Assembly (NCBI GenBank): GCA_964613455.1 | Contig: CAZTGS010000014.1 | Location: forward strand, 1-32,841 | Direction: 5' to 3' | Source of the DNA: SCGC-AAA076-P13 sp964613455 | Lineage (GTDB): Bacteria; Pseudomonadota; Gammaproteobacteria; Magnimaribacterales; D2472 | Length of the DNA stretch: 32,841 nt | Part shown: one piece after another, positions 31,873-32,841 of the stretch | How positions within the stretch are numbered: position 1 is the stretch's first letter | How the letters are laid out: every line of letters begins with the position of its first letter | The notes under the pieces: generated by a model | Told to the model about the DNA's origin: nothing | Databases searched by the model: none | The model's input: the letters and a program-made list of their open reading frames with translations, nothing else | Translations under genes and position numbers: made by a program

Positions 31873-32733
31873 CTAAGCTGCACTGACCATAAAGGCTTTG
31901 AGCTTTTTTAAGGCTCCGCTCTCTATTTGTCTGATTCTTTCTGCTGAAACTTTATATTCGTCTGCAAGATCGTGAAGAGTTGCTTTTTTATCTGCTAAAT
32001 ATCTTCTTTGGAGAATATCTTTGCTTCTATCGTCTAACATTTTCAATGCTTGAGATAAGTCATTATGATTAAGTTCTTGGGCTTCTTCTGTAGCAACGAT
32101 TAATTCTGGATCATACCTTTTATCTTCAAGATATTGAGAAGGAGACATTATCTCGTCATCATCATCAGAAGAAGTCGGGGCATCAAAGGAAGAATCATTG
32201 GAAGATAGCCGATTCTCCATATGAAGAACATCTTTAACTTCTACATTTAAATCTTTTGCAATCTTTTCAGCTTCTTCTTTGGTTAGCCATTCAAGAGTCT
32301 TCTTTTTACTTCTCAGATTAAAGAATAATTTTCTTTGCGCTTTAGTAGTAGCAATCTTAACCAGTCTCCAATTTTTAAGTATGTATTCATGAATTTCTGC
32401 TTTAATCCAATGAACTGCAAAAGAAACTACTTTTACGCCTCTATGAGGATCATATTTATCCACTGCTTTCATTAAACCAACATTGCCTTCTTGAATAATA
32501 TCAGCTAACGGCAAGCCGTAACCCTGATAAGATCTAGAAATATGAACCACAAACCTTAAATGATGAATCACTAACTGCCTTGCAGCATCTAAATCGTCTT
32601 CTTCGTAAAGCTTTAATGCTAATTCTTGCTCTTGCTCTTTAGTTAAAATAGGAATTGAGTGCACAGTAGACAGATAGGATTCTATATCCTTGCCCGGACT
32701 GTTGAGTTGTGACGGCTGTAACTGTGTTCCCAT
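31873..32733 (-). CDS. rpoH: RNA polymerase heat-shock sigma factor (sigma-32)
   Basis: A 286-residue sigma-70 family factor. Region 1.2/2 includes SYLSTVHSIPILTKEQEQELA, then LRFVVHISRSYQGYGLPLADIIQEGNVGLMKAVDKYDPHRGVKVVSFAVHWIKAEIHEYIL, the RpoH box QRKLFFNLRS (about 133-142), and the C-terminal region 4 with a helix-turn-helix ending in SAERIRQIESGALKKLKAF. It would direct transcription of chaperone and protease genes, possibly including hspQ in this window (inference). A Ser/Asp-rich linker separates regions 3 and 4 (about 178-205). The A+T leader shows no Shine-Dalgarno before the ATG. Confidence 0.97.
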   Translation of the reverse strand: MGTQLQPSQLNSPGKDIESYLSTVHSIPILTKEQEQELALKLYEEDDLDAARQLVIHHLRFVVHISRSYQGYGLPLADIIQEGNVGLMKAVDKYDPHRGVKVVSFAVHWIKAEIHEYILKNWRLVKIATTKAQRKLFFNLRSKKKTLEWLTKEEAEKIAKDLNVEVKDVLHMENRLSSNDSSFDAPTSSDDDDEIMSPSQYLEDKRYDPELIVATEEAQELNHNDLSQALKMLDDRSKDILQRRYLADKKATLHDLADEYKVSAERIRQIESGALKKLKAFMVSAA

Positions 32734-32841
32734 AATAATATAAATTTTATATATAACTAATTATACAATTAATTAATGTTTATACTAGAATTATACCAAT
32801 TTTTTATAGAATTCGCTTAAAAGTGGCATATATCTATCTTT
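32734..32841 (-). promoter_or_regulatory. Upstream region of rpoH
   Basis: This 108-base A+T-rich stretch ends at the window edge and holds the likely rpoH promoter. On the - strand, TATAAT occurs at 32760-32765 and at 32790-32795, about 27 and 57 bases before the ATG. No clear TTGACA sits at 16-18 bases from either, so they are weak candidates. No sigma-E pattern was recognised. Genes further upstream (ftsY, ftsE, ftsX in many relatives) are outside the window. Confidence 0.35.

Noticed and set aside
1..32841. Genomic island, prophage, CRISPR or defence locus
   Set aside because: No integrase, transposase, repeat array, tRNA attachment site or phage gene was seen; most genes are core with conserved order.

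Overview
This AT-rich window (about one third G+C by eye) is a gene-dense stretch of bacterial chromosome, most likely from a streamlined marine gammaproteobacterium of SAR86-like type. The class is supported by gene families and order: HAD-IB / rppH / TauE-like / lgt / thyA / folA, then argS / SPOR protein / yggS / proC / yggT / metX / metW / rdgB / hemW / trmB / rpoH, and a TonB2-type cluster (DUF3450, ttpC-like, exbB, exbD, tonB, TPR). The SAR86-like placement is inference from base composition and compactness. I see no tRNA, rRNA, CRISPR array, insertion sequence, phage gene or integrase, and no gene-free stretch longer than about 155 bases.

Layout. Bases 2-757 hold the 3' part of a YHYH-domain protein that appears to carry a lectin-like module nested inside the domain. 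Bases 785-4179 are a + strand run: malonyl-CoA decarboxylase, proline iminopeptidase, a shikimate-kinase-like protein and a Rossmann-fold protein. Bases 4331-5262 (- strand) encode YbjQ and two small membrane proteins, with an A+T-only spacer rich in inverted repeats. HspQ (+) and a PF12897-type aminotransferase (-) converge at 5628-5631. Bases 6874-10809 (+) carry rmuC, a lone Fe3+-type ABC permease and dadA. A HAD-IB phosphatase (-) diverges from the rppH-TauE-lgt-thyA-folA run (11476-14909).

Bases 14904-22968 are all on the - strand. Read in transcription order they give an ACE-like M2 peptidase lipoprotein, a DUF1295 membrane protein, a 155-base spacer with promoter-like elements, and the six-gene TonB2-type energy-transduction cluster that would power outer-membrane TonB-dependent receptors. 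Bases 23017-31209 (+) are a ten-gene chain from efp to hemW in which eight of nine junctions overlap. It covers translation (efp, argS), division (SPOR/FtsN-like), PLP homeostasis and proline synthesis (yggS, proC), methionine synthesis (metX, metW), nucleotide-pool cleaning (rdgB) and heme delivery (hemW). trmB and rpoH (-) end the window.

Compaction is the strongest overall signal. Four of five convergent gene pairs overlap at their stop codons, and all four divergent pairs have 13-48 bases between start codons. The most unusual single item is the nested YHYH / ricin-like protein at the left edge. I do not see a clearly new multi-gene system. The best candidates for undescribed biology are that protein, the small membrane genes beside ybjQ, and the altered shikimate-kinase-like protein.
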